From the NCBI GenBank assembly GCA_030533445.1, contig CM060064.1, positions 48,891,287 to 48,955,286 of the forward strand: a DNA stretch of 64,000 nt, in the 5' to 3' direction. This document shows positions 1-14,200 of the stretch, one piece after another (the stretch's first letter is position 1; every line of letters starts with the position of its first letter). Made by a program: the position numbers and the translations under genes. Origin of the DNA: Cyprinodon diabolis. Taxonomy: Eukaryota; Chordata; Actinopteri; Cyprinodontiformes; Cyprinodontidae. The notes below the pieces were generated by a model. It did no database searches. It saw only the letters and a list, made by a program, of their open reading frames with translations, and had not been told where the DNA came from.

Positions 1-3000
1 CAGAACCTCCTGGAGCCCGGGACCAACAGAACCTCCTGGAGCCCGGGACCAACAGAACCTCCTGGAGCCCGGAACCAACAGAACCTCCTGGAGCCCGGAA
101 CCAACAGAACCTCCTGGAGCCTGGGACCACCAGAACCTCCTGGAGCCCAGTGCCAACAGAACCACCTGGAGCCCGGGACCACCATAACCTCCTGGAGCCC
201 GGGACCAACAGAACCTCCTGGAGCCTGGGACCACCAGAACCTCCTGGAGCCCGGGACCAACAGAACCTTCTGGAGCCCGGGACCAACAGAACCTCCTGGA
301 GCCCGGGACCAACAGACACTCCTGGAGCCCGGGACCAACAGAACCTCCTGGAGCCTGGGGACCACCAGAACCTTATAGAACCTCCTGGAGCCCGGGACCA
401 ACAGAAACTCCTGGAGCCCGGGACCAACGGAACCTCCTGGAGCCTGGCGACCACCGGAACCTCCTGGAGCCCGGGACCAACGGAACCTCCTGGAGCCCGG
501 GACCAACGGAACCTCCTGGAGCCTGGGGACCACCAGAACCTCCTGGAGCCTGGGGACCAACAGAACCTCCTGGAGCCCTGAACCAACAGAACCTCCTGGA
601 GCCCGGGACCATCAGAACCTCCTGGAGCCCGGGACCAACAGAACCTCCTGGAGCCTGGGGACCACCAGAACTTCCTGGAGCCCGGGACCAACAGAACGTC
701 CTGGAGCCTGGGACCACCAGAACCTCCGGGAGCCCAGGGCCAACAGAAACTCCTGGAGCCCGGGACAACCAGAACCTCCTGGAGCCCGGGACCAACAGAA
801 CCTCCTGGAGCCCGGGACCACCAGAACCTCCTGGAGCCTGGGACCAACAGAACCTCCTGGAGCCCGGAACCAACAGAACCTCCTGGAGCCCGGAACCAAC
901 AGAACCTCCTGGAGCCTGGGACCACCAGAACCTCCTGGAGCCCAGTGCCAACAGAACCTCCTGGAGCCCGGGACCACCATAACCTCCTGGAGCCCGGGAC
1001 CAACAGAACCTCCTGGAGCCTGGGACCACCAGAACCTCCTGGAGCCCGGGACCAACAGAACCTTCTGGAGCCCGGGACCAACAGAACCTCCTGGAGCCCG
1101 GGACCAACAGAACCTCCTGGAGCCTGGGGCCAACAGACACTCCTGGAGCCCGGGACCAACAGAACCTCCTGGAGCCCGGGACCACCAGAACCTCCTGGAG
1201 CCCGGGACCACCAGAACCTTCTGGAGTCCGGGGCCAACAGAACCTAAAAGAACCTCTGGGAGCCTGGGGCCAACAGACACTCCTGGAGCCCAGGGCCAAC
1301 AGAACTTTAAAGAATCCCTGGAGCCCGGGACCAACAGAACCTCCTGGAGCCTGGGGCCAACAGACACTCCCGGAGCCCAGGGCCAACAGAACTTTACAGA
1401 ACCCCCTGGAGCCCGGGACCAACAGAACCTCCTGGAGCCTGGGGCCAACAGACACTCCCGGAGCCCAGGGCCAACAGAACTTTACAGAACCCCCTGGAGC
1501 CCGGGACCAACAGAACATCCTGGAGCCTGGGGCCAACAGACACTCCCGGAGCCCAGGGCCAACAGAACTTTACAGAACCCCCTGGAGCCCGGGACCAACA
1601 GAACATCCTGGAGCCTGGGGCCAACAGACACTCCCGGAGCCCAGGGCCAACAGAACTTTACAGAACCCCCTGGAGCCCGGGACCAACAGGACCTCCTGGA
1701 GCCTGGGGCCAACAGACACTCCCGGAGCCCAAGGCCAACAGAACTTTACAGAACCCCCTGGAGCCCGGGAGCAACAGAACCTCCTGGAGCCCGGGACCAA
1801 CAGAACCTCCTGGGGCCCGTGACCAACAGAACCTCCGGGAGCCTGGGGCCAACAGACACTCCTGGAGCCCGGGACCAACAGAACCTCCTGGAGCCCGGGA
1901 CCACCAGAACCTCCTGGAGCCCGGGACCACCAGAACCTTATAGAACCTCCTGGAGCCCGGGACCAACAGACACTCCTGGAGCCTGGGGACCAACAGAACC
2001 TCCTGGAGCCCGGGACCACCAGAACCTCCTGGAGCCCGGGACCACCAGAACCTCCTGGAGCCCGGGGCCAATAGAACCTCCTGGAGCCCGGGGCCAACAG
2101 AACCTACTGAAGCCCGGGACCAACAGAACCTCCTGGAGCCCGGGACCAACAGAACCTCCTGGAGCCCGGGACCACCAGAACCTCCTGGAGCCCAGGGCCA
2201 ACAGACACTCCTGGAGCCCGGGACCAACAGAACCTCCTGGAGCCCGGGACCAACAGAACCTCCGGGAGCCTGGGGCCAACAGACACTCCTGGAGCCCGGG
2301 ACCAACAGAACCTCCTGGAGCCCGGGAACAACAGAACCTCCGGGAGCCTGGAGCCAACAGACACTCCTGGAGCCCAGGACCAACAGAACCTCCTGGAACC
2401 CGGGGCCAACAGAACTTTACAGAACCTCCTGGAGCCCGGGACCAACAGAACCTCCTGGAGCCCGGGGCCAACAGAACCTCCGGGAGCCTAGGGCCAACAG
2501 AACCTCCTGGAGCCCGGGGCCAACAGAACCTCCTGGAGCCCGGGACCAACAGAACCTTCTGGAGCCCGGGACCAACAGAACCTCCTGGATCCCGGGGCCA
2601 ACAGAACTTTACAGAACCTCCTGGAGCCCGGGACCAACAGAACCTCCTGGAGCCAGGGGCCAACAGACACTCCTGTAGCCCGGGACCAACAGAACCTCCT
2701 GGATCCCGGGCCAACAGAACTTTAGAGAACCCCCTGCAGCCCGGGGCCTACAGAACCTTACAGAACCTCCTGGAGCCCGGGGCCAACAGAACCTTACAGA
2801 ACCTCCTGGAGCCCGGGGCCAACAGAACCTTACAGAACCTCCTGGAGCCCAGGGCCAACAGAAACTCCTGGAGCCCGGGGCCAACAGAACATAAAAGAAC
2901 CTCCTGGAGCCCGGGGCCACCAGAACTTCACAGAACCCCCTGGAGCCCGGGGCCTACAGAACCTCCGGGAGCCTGGGGCCAACAGACACTCCTGGTGCCC

Positions 3001-5318
3001 GGGACCAACAGAACCTTACAGAACCTCCTGGAGCCCGGGGCCAACAGAACCTTACAGAACCTCCTGGAGCCCGGGGCCAACAGAACCTAAAAGAACCTCC
3101 TGGAGCCCGGGGCCACCAGAACTTCACAGAACCTCCTGGAGCCCGGGACCAACAGAACCTCCTGGAGCCAGGGGCCAACAGACACTCCTGGAGCCCGGGA
3201 CCAACAGAACGTCCTGGAGCCCGGGGCCAACAGAACCTTACAGAACCTCCTGGAGCCCAGGGCCAACAGAAACTCCTGGAGCCCGGGGCCAACAGAACCT
3301 AAAAGAACCTCCTGGAGCCCGGGGCCAACCGAACCTCCGGGAGCCTGGGGCCAACAGACACTCCTGGAGCCCGGGACCAACAGAACCTCCTGGAGCCCGG
3401 GGCCAACAGAACCTCCGGGAGCCTGGGACCAACAGAACCTCCTGGAGCCCGGGGCCAACAGAACCTCCTGGAGCCCGGGACCAACAGAACCTTCTGGAGC
3501 CTGGGACCAACAGAACCTCCTGGAGCCCGGGACCAACAGAACCTCCTGGATCCCGGGGCCAACAGAACTTTACAGAACCTCCTGGAGCCCGGGACCAACA
3601 GAACCTCCTGGAGCCAGGGGCCAACAGAACTTTAGAGAACCCCCTGGAGCCCGGGGCCTACAGAACCTTACAGAACCTCCTGGAGCCCGGGGCCAACAGA
3701 ACTTTACAGAATCTCCTGGAGCCCGGGACCAACAGAACCTCCTGGAGCCCGGGGCCAACAGAACCTCCGGGAGCCTGGGACCAACAGAACCTCCTGGAGC
3801 CCGGGGCCAACAGAACCTCCTGGAGCCCGGGACCAACAGAACCTTCTGGAGCCTGGGACCAACAGAACCTCCTGGAGCCCGGGACCAACAGAACCTCCTG
3901 GAGCCCGGGACCAACAGAACCTCCTGGAGCCAGGGGCCAACAGACACTCCTGGAACCCGGGACCAACAGAACCTCCTGGATCCCGGGGCCAACAGAACTT
4001 TAGAGAACCCCCTGGAGCCCGGGGCCTACAGAACCTTACAGAACCTCCTGGAGCCCGGGGCCAACAGAACCTTACAGAACCTCCTGGAGCCCGGGGCCAA
4101 CAGAACCTAAAAGAACCTCCTGGAGCCCGGGGCCACCAGAACTTCACAGAACCCCCTGGAGCCCGGGGCCTACAGAACCTCCGGGAGCCTGGGGCCAACA
4201 GACACTCCTGGAGCCCGGGACCAACAGAACTTTACAGAACCTCCTGGAGCCCGGGACGAACAGAACCTCCTGGAGCCCGGGACCAACAGAACTTTACAGA
4301 ACCTCCTGGAGCCCGGGGCCAACAGAACCTCCGGGAGCCTGGGGCCAACAGACAATCCTGGAGCCCGGGACCAACAGAACCTCCTGGAGCCCGGGAACAA
4401 CAGAACCTCCGGGAGCCCGGGACCAACAGAACCTCCTGGAGCCCGGGACCAACAGAACCTCCTGGAGCCCGGGACCAACAGAACCTCCTGGATCCCGGGG
4501 CCAACAGAACTTTACAGAACCTCCTGGATCCCGGGGCCAACAGAACCTCCGGGAGCCTGGGACCAACAGAACCTCCTGGAGCCCGGGGCCAACAGAACCT
4601 CCTGGAGCCTGGGACCAACAGAACCTCCTGGAGCCCGGGACCAACAGAACCTCCTGGATCCCGGGACCAACAGAACATCCTGGAGCCAGGGGCCGACAGA
4701 CACTCCTGGAGCCAGGGGCCAACAGAACTTTAGAGAACCGCCTGGAGGCTGGGGCCTACAGAACCTTACAGAACCTCCTGGAGCCCGGGGCAAACAGAAC
4801 CTTACAGAACCTCCTGGAGCCCGGGGCCAACAGAACCTTACAGAACCTCCTGGAGCCCGGGGCCTCCAGAACTTCACAGAACCCCCTGGAGCCCAGGGCC
4901 TACAGAACCTTACAGAACCTCCTGGAGCCCGGGGCCACCAGAACTTCACAGAACCCTCTGGAGCCCAGGGCCTACAGAACCTTACAGAACTTCGTGGAGC
5001 CCAGGGTCAACAGAAACTCCTGGAGCCTGGGGCCAACAGAACCTAAAAGAACCTCCTGGAGCCCAGGGCCACCAGAACTTCACAGAACCCCCTGGAGCGC
5101 GGGGCCTACAGAACCTAACAGAACCTTCTGGAGCCCGGGGCCAACAGAACCTAACAGAACCTTCTGGAGCCCTGGGCCAACAGAACCTAAAAGAACCTCC
5201 TGGAGCCCAGGGCCACCAGAACTTCACAGAACCCCCTGGAGCCCAGGGCCTACAGAACCTTACAGAACCTCGTGGAGCCCAGGGCCAACAGAAACTCCTG
5301 GAGCCCGGGGCCACCAGA
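1..5318. repeat. Higher-order duplication, copy 1
   Basis: The variant pattern of the 26-bp units here is repeated at 5446 onward with a constant offset of 5445 bp (150 matches 5595, 373 matches 5818). Beyond about 2300 the offset becomes 5419, because the second copy lacks exactly one 26-bp unit near 7735. The first copy therefore continues to the left of the window. Inside it a smaller duplication of about 795 bp is visible (150 matches 945). Confidence 0.85.
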
Positions 5319-8300
5319 ACCTCCTGGAGCCTGGGGACCACCAGAACTTCCTGGAGCCCGGGACCAACAGAACCTCCTGGAGCCTGGGACCACCAGAACC
5401 TCCGGGAGCCCAGGGCCAACAGAAACTCCTGGAGCCCGGGACAACCAGAACCTCCTGGAGCCCGGGACCAACAGAACCTCCTGGAGCCCGGGACCAACAG
5501 AACCTCCTGGAGCCCGGAACCAACAGAACCTCCTGGAGCCCGGAACCAACAGAACCTCCTGGAGCCTGGGACCACCAGAACCTCCTGGAGCCCAGTGCCA
5601 ACAGAACCACCTGGAGCCCGGGACCACCATAACCTCCTGGAGCCCGGGACCAACAGAACCTCCTGGAGCCTGGGACCACCAGAACCTCCTGGAGCCCGGG
5701 ACCAACAGAACCTTCTGGAGCCCGGGACCAACAGAACCTCCTGGAGCCCGGGACCAACAGACACTCCTGGAGCCCGGGACCAACAGAACCTCCTGGAGCC
5801 TGGGGACCACCAGAACCTTATAGAACCTCCTGGAGCCCGGGACCAACAGAAACTCCTCGAGCCCGGGACCAACGGAACCTCCTGGAGCCTGGCGACCACC
5901 GGAACCTCCTGGAGCCCGGGACCAACGGAACCTCCTGGAGCCCGGGACCAACGGAACCTCCTGGAGCCTGGGGACCACCAGAACCTCCTGGAGCCTGGGG
6001 ACCAACAGAACCTCCTGGAGCCCTGAACCAACAGAACCTCCTGGAGCCCGGGACCATCAGAACCTCCTGGAGCCCGGGACCAACAGAACCTCCTGGAGCC
6101 TGGGGACCACCAGAACTTCCTGGAGCCCGGGACCAACAGAACGTCCTGGAGCCTGGGACCACCAGAACCTCCGGGAGCCCAGGGCCAACAGAAACTCCTG
6201 GAGCCCGGGACAACCAGAACCTCCTGGAGCCCGGGACCAACAGAACCTCCTGGAGCCCGGGACCACCAGAACCTCCTGGAGCCCGGGACCAACAGAACCT
6301 CCTGGAGCCCGGAACCAACAGAACCTCCTGGAGCCCGGAACCAACAGAACCTCCTGGAGCCTGGGACCACCAGAACCTCCTGGAGCCCAGTGCCAACAGA
6401 ACCTCCTGGAGCCCGGGACCACCATAACCTCCTGGAGCCCGGGACCAACAGAACCTCCTGGAGCCTGGGACCACCAGAACCTCCTGGAGCCCGGGACCAA
6501 CAGAACCTTCTGGAGCCCGGGACCAACAGAACCTCCTGGAGCCCGGGACCAACAGAACCTCCTGGAGCCTGGGGCCAACAGACACTCCTGGAGCCCGGGA
6601 CCAACAGAACCTCCTGGAGCCCGGGACCACCAGAACCTCCTGGAGCCCGGGACCACCAGAACCTTCTGGAGTCCGGGGCCAACAGAACCTAAAAGAACCT
6701 CTGGGAGCCTGGGGCCAACAGACACTCCTGGAGCCCAGGGCCAACAGAACTTTAAAGAATCCCTGGAGCCCGGGACCAACAGAACCTCCTGGAGCCTGGG
6801 GCCAACAGACACTCCCGGAGCCCAGGGCCAACAGAACTTTACAGAACCCCCTGGAGCCCGGGACCAACAGAACCTCCTGGAGCCTGGGGCCAACAGACAC
6901 TCCCGGAGCCCAGGGCCAACAGAACTTTACAGAACCCCCTGGAGCCCGGGACCAACAGAACATCCTGGAGCCTGGGGCCAACAGACACTCCCGGAGCCCA
7001 GGGCCAACAGAACTTTACAGAACCCCCTGGAGCCCGGGACCAACAGAACATCCTGGAGCCTGGGGCCAACAGACACTCCCGGAGCCCAGGGCCAACAGAA
7101 CTTTACAGAACCCCCTGGAGCCCGGGACCAACAGGACCTCCTGGAGCCTGGGGCCAACAGACACTCCCGGAGCCCAAGGCCAACAGAACTTTACAGAACC
7201 CCCTGGAGCCCGGGAGCAACAGAACCTCCTGGAGCCCGGGACCAACAGAACCTCCTGGGGCCCGTGACCAACAGAACCTCCGGGAGCCTGGGGCCAACAG
7301 ACACTCCTGGAGCCCGGGACCAACAGAACCTCCTGGAGCCCGGGACCACCAGAACCTCCTGGAGCCCGGGACCACCAGAACCTTATAGAACCTCCTGGAG
7401 CCCGGGACCAACAGACACTCCTGGAGCCTGGGGACCAACAGAACCTCCTGGAGCCCGGGACCACCAGAACCTCCTGGAGCCCGGGACCACCAGAACCTCC
7501 TGGAGCCCGGGGCCAATAGAACCTCCTGGAGCCCGGGGCCAACAGAACCTACTGAAGCCCGGGACCAACAGAACCTCCTGGAGCCCGGGACCAACAGAAC
7601 CTCCTGGAGCCCGGGACCACCAGAACCTCCTGGAGCCCAGGGCCAACAGACACTCCTGGAGCCCGGGACCAACAGAACCTCCTGGAGCCCGGGACCAACA
7701 GAACCTCCGGGAGCCTGGGGCCAACAGACACTCCTGGAGCCCGGGAACAACAGAACCTCCGGGAGCCTGGAGCCAACAGAAACTCCTGGAGCCCAGGACC
7801 AACAGAACCTCCTGGAACCCGGGGCCAACAGAACTTTACAGAACCTCCTGGAGCCCGGGACCAACAGAACCTCCTGGAGCCCGGGGCCAACAGAACCTCC
7901 GGGAGCCTAGGGCCAACAGAACCTCCTGGAGCCCGGGGCCAACAGAACCTCCTGGAGCCCGGGACCAACAGAACCTTCTGGAGCCCGGGACCAACAGAAC
8001 CTCCTGGATCCCGGGGCCAACAGAACTTTACAGAACCTCCTGGAGCCCGGGACCAACAGAACCTCCTGGAGCCAGGGGCCAACAGACACTCCTGTAGCCC
8101 GGGACCAACAGAACCTCCTGGATCCCGGGCCAACAGAACTTTAGAGAACCCCCTGCAGCCCGGGGCCTACAGAACCTTACAGAACCTCCTGGAGCCCGGG
8201 GCCAACAGAACCTTACAGAACCTCCTGGAGCCCGGGGCCAACAGAACCTTACAGAACCTCCTGGAGCCCAGGGCCAACAGAAACTCCTGGAGCCCGGGGC

Positions 8301-10737
8301 CAACAGAACATAAAAGAACCTCCTGGAGCCCGGGGCCACCAGAACTTCACAGAACCCCCTGGAGCCCGGGGCCTACAGAACCTCCGGGAGCCTGGGGCCA
8401 ACAGACACTCCTGGTGCCCGGGACCAACAGAACCTTACAGAACCTCCTGGAGCCCGGGGCCAACAGAACCTTACAGAACCTCCTGGAGCCCGGGGCCAAC
8501 AGAACCTAAAAGAACCTCCTGGAGCCCGGGGCCACCAGAACTTCACAGAACCTCCTGGAGCCCGGGACCAACAGAACCTCCTGGAGCCAGGGGCCAACAG
8601 ACACTCCTGGAGCCCGGGACCAACAGAACGTCCTGGAGCCCGGGGCCAACAGAACCTTACAGAACCTCCTGGAGCCCAGGGCCAACAGAAACTCCTGGAG
8701 CCCGGGGCCAACAGAACCTAAAAGAACCTCCTGGAGCCCGGGGCCAACCGAACCTCCGGGAGCCTGGGGCCAACAGACACTCCTGGAGCCCGGGACCAAC
8801 AGAACCTCCTGGAGCCCGGGGCCAACAGAACCTCCGGGAGCCTGGGACCAACAGAACCTCCTGGAGCCCGGGGCCAACAGAACCTCCTGGAGCCCGGGAC
8901 CAACAGAACCTTCTGGAGCCTGGGACCAACAGAACCTCCTGGAGCCCGGGACCAACAGAACCTCCTGGATCCCGGGGCCAACAGAACTTTACAGAACCTC
9001 CTGGAGCCCGGGACCAACAGAACCTCCTGGAGCCAGGGGCCAACAGAACTTTAGAGAACCCCCTGGAGCCCGGGGCCTACAGAACCTTACAGAACCTCCT
9101 GGAGCCCGGGGCCAACAGAACTTTACAGAATCTCCTGGAGCCCGGGACCAACAGAACCTCCTGGAGCCCGGGGCCAACAGAACCTCCGGGAGCCTGGGAC
9201 CAACAGAACCTCCTGGAGCCCGGGGCCAACAGAACCTCCTGGAGCCCGGGACCAACAGAACCTTCTGGAGCCTGGGACCAACAGAACCTCCTGGAGCCCG
9301 GGACCAACAGAACCTCCTGGAGCCCGGGACCAACAGAACCTCCTGGAGCCAGGGGCCAACAGACACTCCTGGAACCCGGGACCAACAGAACCTCCTGGAT
9401 CCCGGGGCCAACAGAACTTTAGAGAACCCCCTGGAGCCCGGGGCCTACAGAACCTTACAGAACCTCCTGGAGCCCGGGGCCAACAGAACCTTACAGAACC
9501 TCCTGGAGCCCGGGGCCAACAGAACCTAAAAGAACCTCCTGGAGCCCGGGGCCACCAGAACTTCACAGAACCCCCTGGAGCCCGGGGCCTACAGAACCTC
9601 CGGGAGCCTGGGGCCAACAGACACTCCTGGAGCCCGGGACCAACAGAACTTTACAGAACCTCCTGGAGCCCGGGACGAACAGAACCTCCTGGAGCCCGGG
9701 ACCAACAGAACTTTACAGAACCTCCTGGAGCCCGGGGCCAACAGAACCTCCGGGAGCCTGGGGCCAACAGACAATCCTGGAGCCCGGGACCAACAGAACC
9801 TCCTGGAGCCCGGGAACAACAGAACCTCCGGGAGCCCGGGACCAACAGAACCTCCTGGAGCCCGGGACCAACAGAACCTCCTGGAGCCCGGGACCAACAG
9901 AACCTCCTGGATCCCGGGGCCAACAGAACTTTACAGAACCTCCTGGATCCCGGGGCCAACAGAACCTCCGGGAGCCTGGGACCAACAGAACCTCCTGGAG
10001 CCCGGGGCCAACAGAACCTCCTGGAGCCTGGGACCAACAGAACCTCCTGGAGCCCGGGACCAACAGAACCTCCTGGATCCCGGGACCAACAGAACATCCT
10101 GGAGCCAGGGGCCGACAGACACTCCTGGAGCCAGGGGCCAACAGAACTTTAGAGAACCGCCTGGAGGCTGGGGCCTACAGAACCTTACAGAACCTCCTGG
10201 AGCCCGGGGCAAACAGAACCTTACAGAACCTCCTGGAGCCCGGGGCCAACAGAACCTTACAGAACCTCCTGGAGCCCGGGGCCTCCAGAACTTCACAGAA
10301 CCCCCTGGAGCCCAGGGCCTACAGAACCTTACAGAACCTCCTGGAGCCCGGGGCCACCAGAACTTCACAGAACCCTCTGGAGCCCAGGGCCTACAGAACC
10401 TTACAGAACTTCGTGGAGCCCAGGGTCAACAGAAACTCCTGGAGCCTGGGGCCAACAGAACCTAAAAGAACCTCCTGGAGCCCAGGGCCACCAGAACTTC
10501 ACAGAACCCCCTGGAGCGCGGGGCCTACAGAACCTAACAGAACCTTCTGGAGCCCGGGGCCAACAGAACCTAACAGAACCTTCTGGAGCCCTGGGCCAAC
10601 AGAACCTAAAAGAACCTCCTGGAGCCCAGGGCCACCAGAACTTCACAGAACCCCCTGGAGCCCAGGGCCTACAGAACCTTACAGAACCTCGTGGAGCCCA
10701 GGGCCAACAGAAACTCCTGGAGCCCGGGGCCACCAGA
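5319..10737. repeat. Higher-order duplication, copy 2
   Basis: Second copy of the 5.4-kb block, in direct orientation and abutting the first. It carries the same internal 795-bp duplication (5595 matches 6390), so the small duplication predates the large one. The only conspicuous structural difference from copy 1 is the loss of one 26-bp unit. Unmatched array continues to 10928. Confidence 0.8.
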
Positions 10738-10928
10738 ACTTCACAGAACCCCCTGGAGCCCGGGGCCTACAGAACCTAACAGAACCTTCTGGAGCCCGGG
10801 GCCAACAGAACCTAACAGAACCTTCTGGAGCCCGGGGCCAACAGAACCTAAAAGAACCTCGTGGAGCCCGGGGCCAACAGAACCTAAAAGAACCTCCTGG
10901 AGCCCAGGGCCAACAGAACCCTGGGGAA

Positions 10929-11265
10929 CATGGAGGCTGCCTGATGTACCCAATTCCTGCGAGGCAGAGGGCGTTGGCCAAGCTGCAGCTAAACATGTTG
11001 GAATATGTTCCGTCTGCAACAGAACTTTCTCAGTCAGAATCCAAACATGCTTTTCTAACATAACAAAGGTGTTTGCAGCAGGATGATCTACCTGGAGCCA
11101 CACCCAGAACAAGTGCAGGTGGGGCGGCTCAGGGGCCGGGTTGGTCTGTTTACCTTCAGCTCAGTGTCTAGATCACAGTCCGTCTGTCTGAGTCAGACCC
11201 CACCACCAATGGGTCCTGACTCGTCTTCTGGATCGTCAGATCCCCCCCAAACCATTGCAATCAGG
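10929..11265. other. Non-repetitive spacer between two arrays
   Basis: About 340 bp of ordinary sequence between the 26-bp and 24-bp arrays. No exon, RNA gene or recognisable transposon was seen. Probably lmna intron 1. Confidence 0.5.
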
Positions 11266-14200
11266 CTCAGATCTTAGAGTAGTAAAGTCTAGATCCGATC
11301 ATAGAGTAGAGTCTAAATCAGATCATAGAGTAGAGTCTAGCTCAGATCATAGAGTAGAGTCTAGCTCAGATCATAGAGTAGAGTCTAGCTCAGATCATAG
11401 AGTCTAGCTCAGATCATAGAGTAGAGTCTAGATCAGATCATAGAGTAAAGTCTAGATCCGATCATAGAGTAGAGTCTAAATCAGATCATAGAGTAGAGTC
11501 TAGATCAGATCATAGAGTAGAGTCTAGATCAGATCATAGAGTAGAGTCTAGATCAGATCATAGAGTAGTGTCTAAATCAGATCATAGAGTAGAGTCTAGC
11601 TCAGATCATAGAGTAGAGTCTAGCTCAGATCATAGAGTAGAGTCTAAATCAGATCATAGAGTAAAGTCTAGATCCGATCATAGAGTAGAGTCTAGCTCAG
11701 ATCATAGAGTAGAGTCTAGCTCAGATCATAGAGTAGAGTCTAAATCAGATCATAGAGTAGAGTCTAAATCAGATCATAGAGTAGAGTCTAGATCAGATCA
11801 TAGAGTAGAGTCTAATTCAGATCATAGAGTAGAGTCTAGATCCGATCATAGAGTAGAGTCTAGATCAGATCATAGAGTAGAGTCTAGATCAGATCATAGA
11901 GTAGTGTCTAAATCAGATCATAGAGTAGAGTCTAGATCAGATCATAGAGTAGAGTCTAGCTCAGATCATAGAGTAGAGTCTAGCTCAGATCATAGAGTAG
12001 AGTCTAAATCAGATCATAGAGTAAAGTCTAGATCCGATCATAGAGTAGAGTCTAGCTCAGATCATAGAGTAGAGTCTAGCTCAGATCATAGAGTAGAGTC
12101 TAAATCAGATCATAGAGTAGAGTCTAAATCAGATCATAGAGTAGAGTCTAGATCAGATCATAGAGTAGAGTCTAGATCAGATCATAGAGTAGAGTCTAGA
12201 TCAGATCATAGAGTAGAGTCTAGATCAGACCATAGAGTAGAGTCTAGATCAGATCAAAGAGTAGAGTCTAGCTCAGATCATAGAGTAGAGTCTAAATCAG
12301 ATCATAGAGTAGAGTCTAGCTCAGATCATAGAGTAGAGTCTAGATTAGATCATAGAGTAAAGTCTAGATCCGATCATAGAGTAGAGTCTAAATCAGATCA
12401 TAGAGTAGAGTCTAGATCAGATCATAGAGTAGAGTCTAGATCAGATCATAGAGTAGTGTCTAAATCAGATCATAGAGTAGAGTCTAGATCAGATCATAGA
12501 GTAGAGTCTAGATCAGATCATAGAGTAGAGTCTAGCTCAGATCATAGAGTAGAGTCTAGATCAGATCATAGAGTAGAGTCTAAATCAGATCATAGAGTCT
12601 AGATCAGATCATAGAGTAGAGTCTAGATCAGATCATAGAGTAGAGTCTAGATCAGACCATAGAGTAGAGTCTAGATCAGATCAAAGAGTAGAGTCTAGCT
12701 CAGATCATAGAGTAGAGTCTAAATCAGATCATAGAGTAGAGTCTAGCTCAGATCATAGAGTAGAGTCTAGATTAGATCATAGAGTAAAGTCTAGATCCGA
12801 TCATAGAGTAGAGTCTAAATCAGATCATAGAGTAGAGTCTAGATCAGATCATAGAGTAGAGTCTAGATCAGATCATAGAGTAGTGTCTAAATCAGATCAT
12901 AGAGTAGAGTCTAGATCAGATCATAGAGTAGAGTCTAGATCAGATCATAGAGTAGAGTCTAGCTCAGATCATAGAGTAGAGTCTAGATCAGATCATAGAG
13001 TAGAGTCTAAATCAGATCATAGAGTCTAGATCAGATCATAGAGTAGAGTCTAGATCAGATCATAGAGTAGAGTCTAAATCAGATCATAGAGTCTAGATCA
13101 GATCATAGAGTAGAGTCTAGATCAGATCATAGAGTAGAGTCTAGCTCAGATCATAGAGTAGAGTCTAAATCAGATCATAGAGTAGTCTAGATCAGATCAT
13201 AGAGTAGAGTCTAGATCAGATCAGATCAAAGAGTAGAGTCTAGCTCAGATCATAGAGTAGAGTCTAAATCAGATCATAGAGTAGAGTCTAGCTCAGATCA
13301 TAGAGTAGAGTCTAGCTCAGATCATAGAGTAGAGTCTAGCTCAGATCATAGAGTAGAGTCTAGCTCAGATCATAGAGTCTAGCTCAGATCATAGAGTAGA
13401 GTCTAGATCAGATCATAGAGTAAAGTCTAGATCCGATCATAGAGTAGAGTCTAAATCAGATCATAGAGTAGAGTCTAGATCAGATCATAGAGTAGAGTCT
13501 AGATCAGATCATAGAGTAGAGTCTAGATCAGATCATAGAGTAGTGTCTAAATCAGATCATAGAGTAGAGTCTAGCTCAGATCATAGAGTAGAGTCTAGCT
13601 CAGATCATAGAGTAGAGTCTAAATCAGATCATAGAGTAAAGTCTAGATCCGATCATAGAGTAGAGTCTAGCTCAGATCATAGAGTAGAGTCTAGCTCAGA
13701 TCATAGAGTAGAGTCTAAATCAGATCATAGAGTAGAGTCTAAATCAGATCATAGAGTAGAGTCTAGATCAGATCATAGAGTAGAGTCTAATTCAGATCAT
13801 AGAGTAGAGTCTAGATCCGATCATAGAGTAGAGTCTAGATCAGATCATAGAGTAGAGTCTAGATCAGATCATAGAGTAGTGTCTAAATCAGATCATAGAG
13901 TAGAGTCTAGATCAGATCATAGAGTAGAGTCTAGCTCAGATCATAGAGTAGAGTCTAGCTCAGATCATAGAGTAGAGTCTAAATCAGATCATAGAGTAAA
14001 GTCTAGATCCGATCATAGAGTAGAGTCTAGCTCAGATCATAGAGTAGAGTCTAGCTCAGATCATAGAGTAGAGTCTAAATCAGATCATAGAGTAGAGTCT
14101 AAATCAGATCATAGAGTAGAGTCTAGATCAGATCATAGAGTAGAGTCTAGATCAGATCATAGAGTAGAGTCTAGATCAGATCATAGAGTAGAGTCTAGAT

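Larger units (their letters stand above)
1..10928. repeat. Giant 26-bp minisatellite in probable lmna intron 1
   Basis: Tandem array of a unit of about 26 bp whose core is CCTGGAGCCCGGGACCAACA, with frequent variants (GGGACCACC, GGGGCCAAC, and short inserts such as CTTTACAGAA or CTAAAAGAA). It runs from the window edge to about 10928, so its true left end is not seen. Long open frames exist on both strands because the unit rarely contains stops. They encode only shuffled versions of the same short peptide and have no independent coding signature. The array lies downstream of lmna exon 1 on the minus strand and no lamin exon 2 is visible, so it is inferred to be intronic. Confidence 0.95.

Noticed and set aside
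373..10368. Many long open frames on both strands (up to 566 codons) resembling a repetitive protein
   Set aside because: They follow the 26-bp period, occur in several frames on both strands at once, have no splice or start context, and lie inside an inferred intron.
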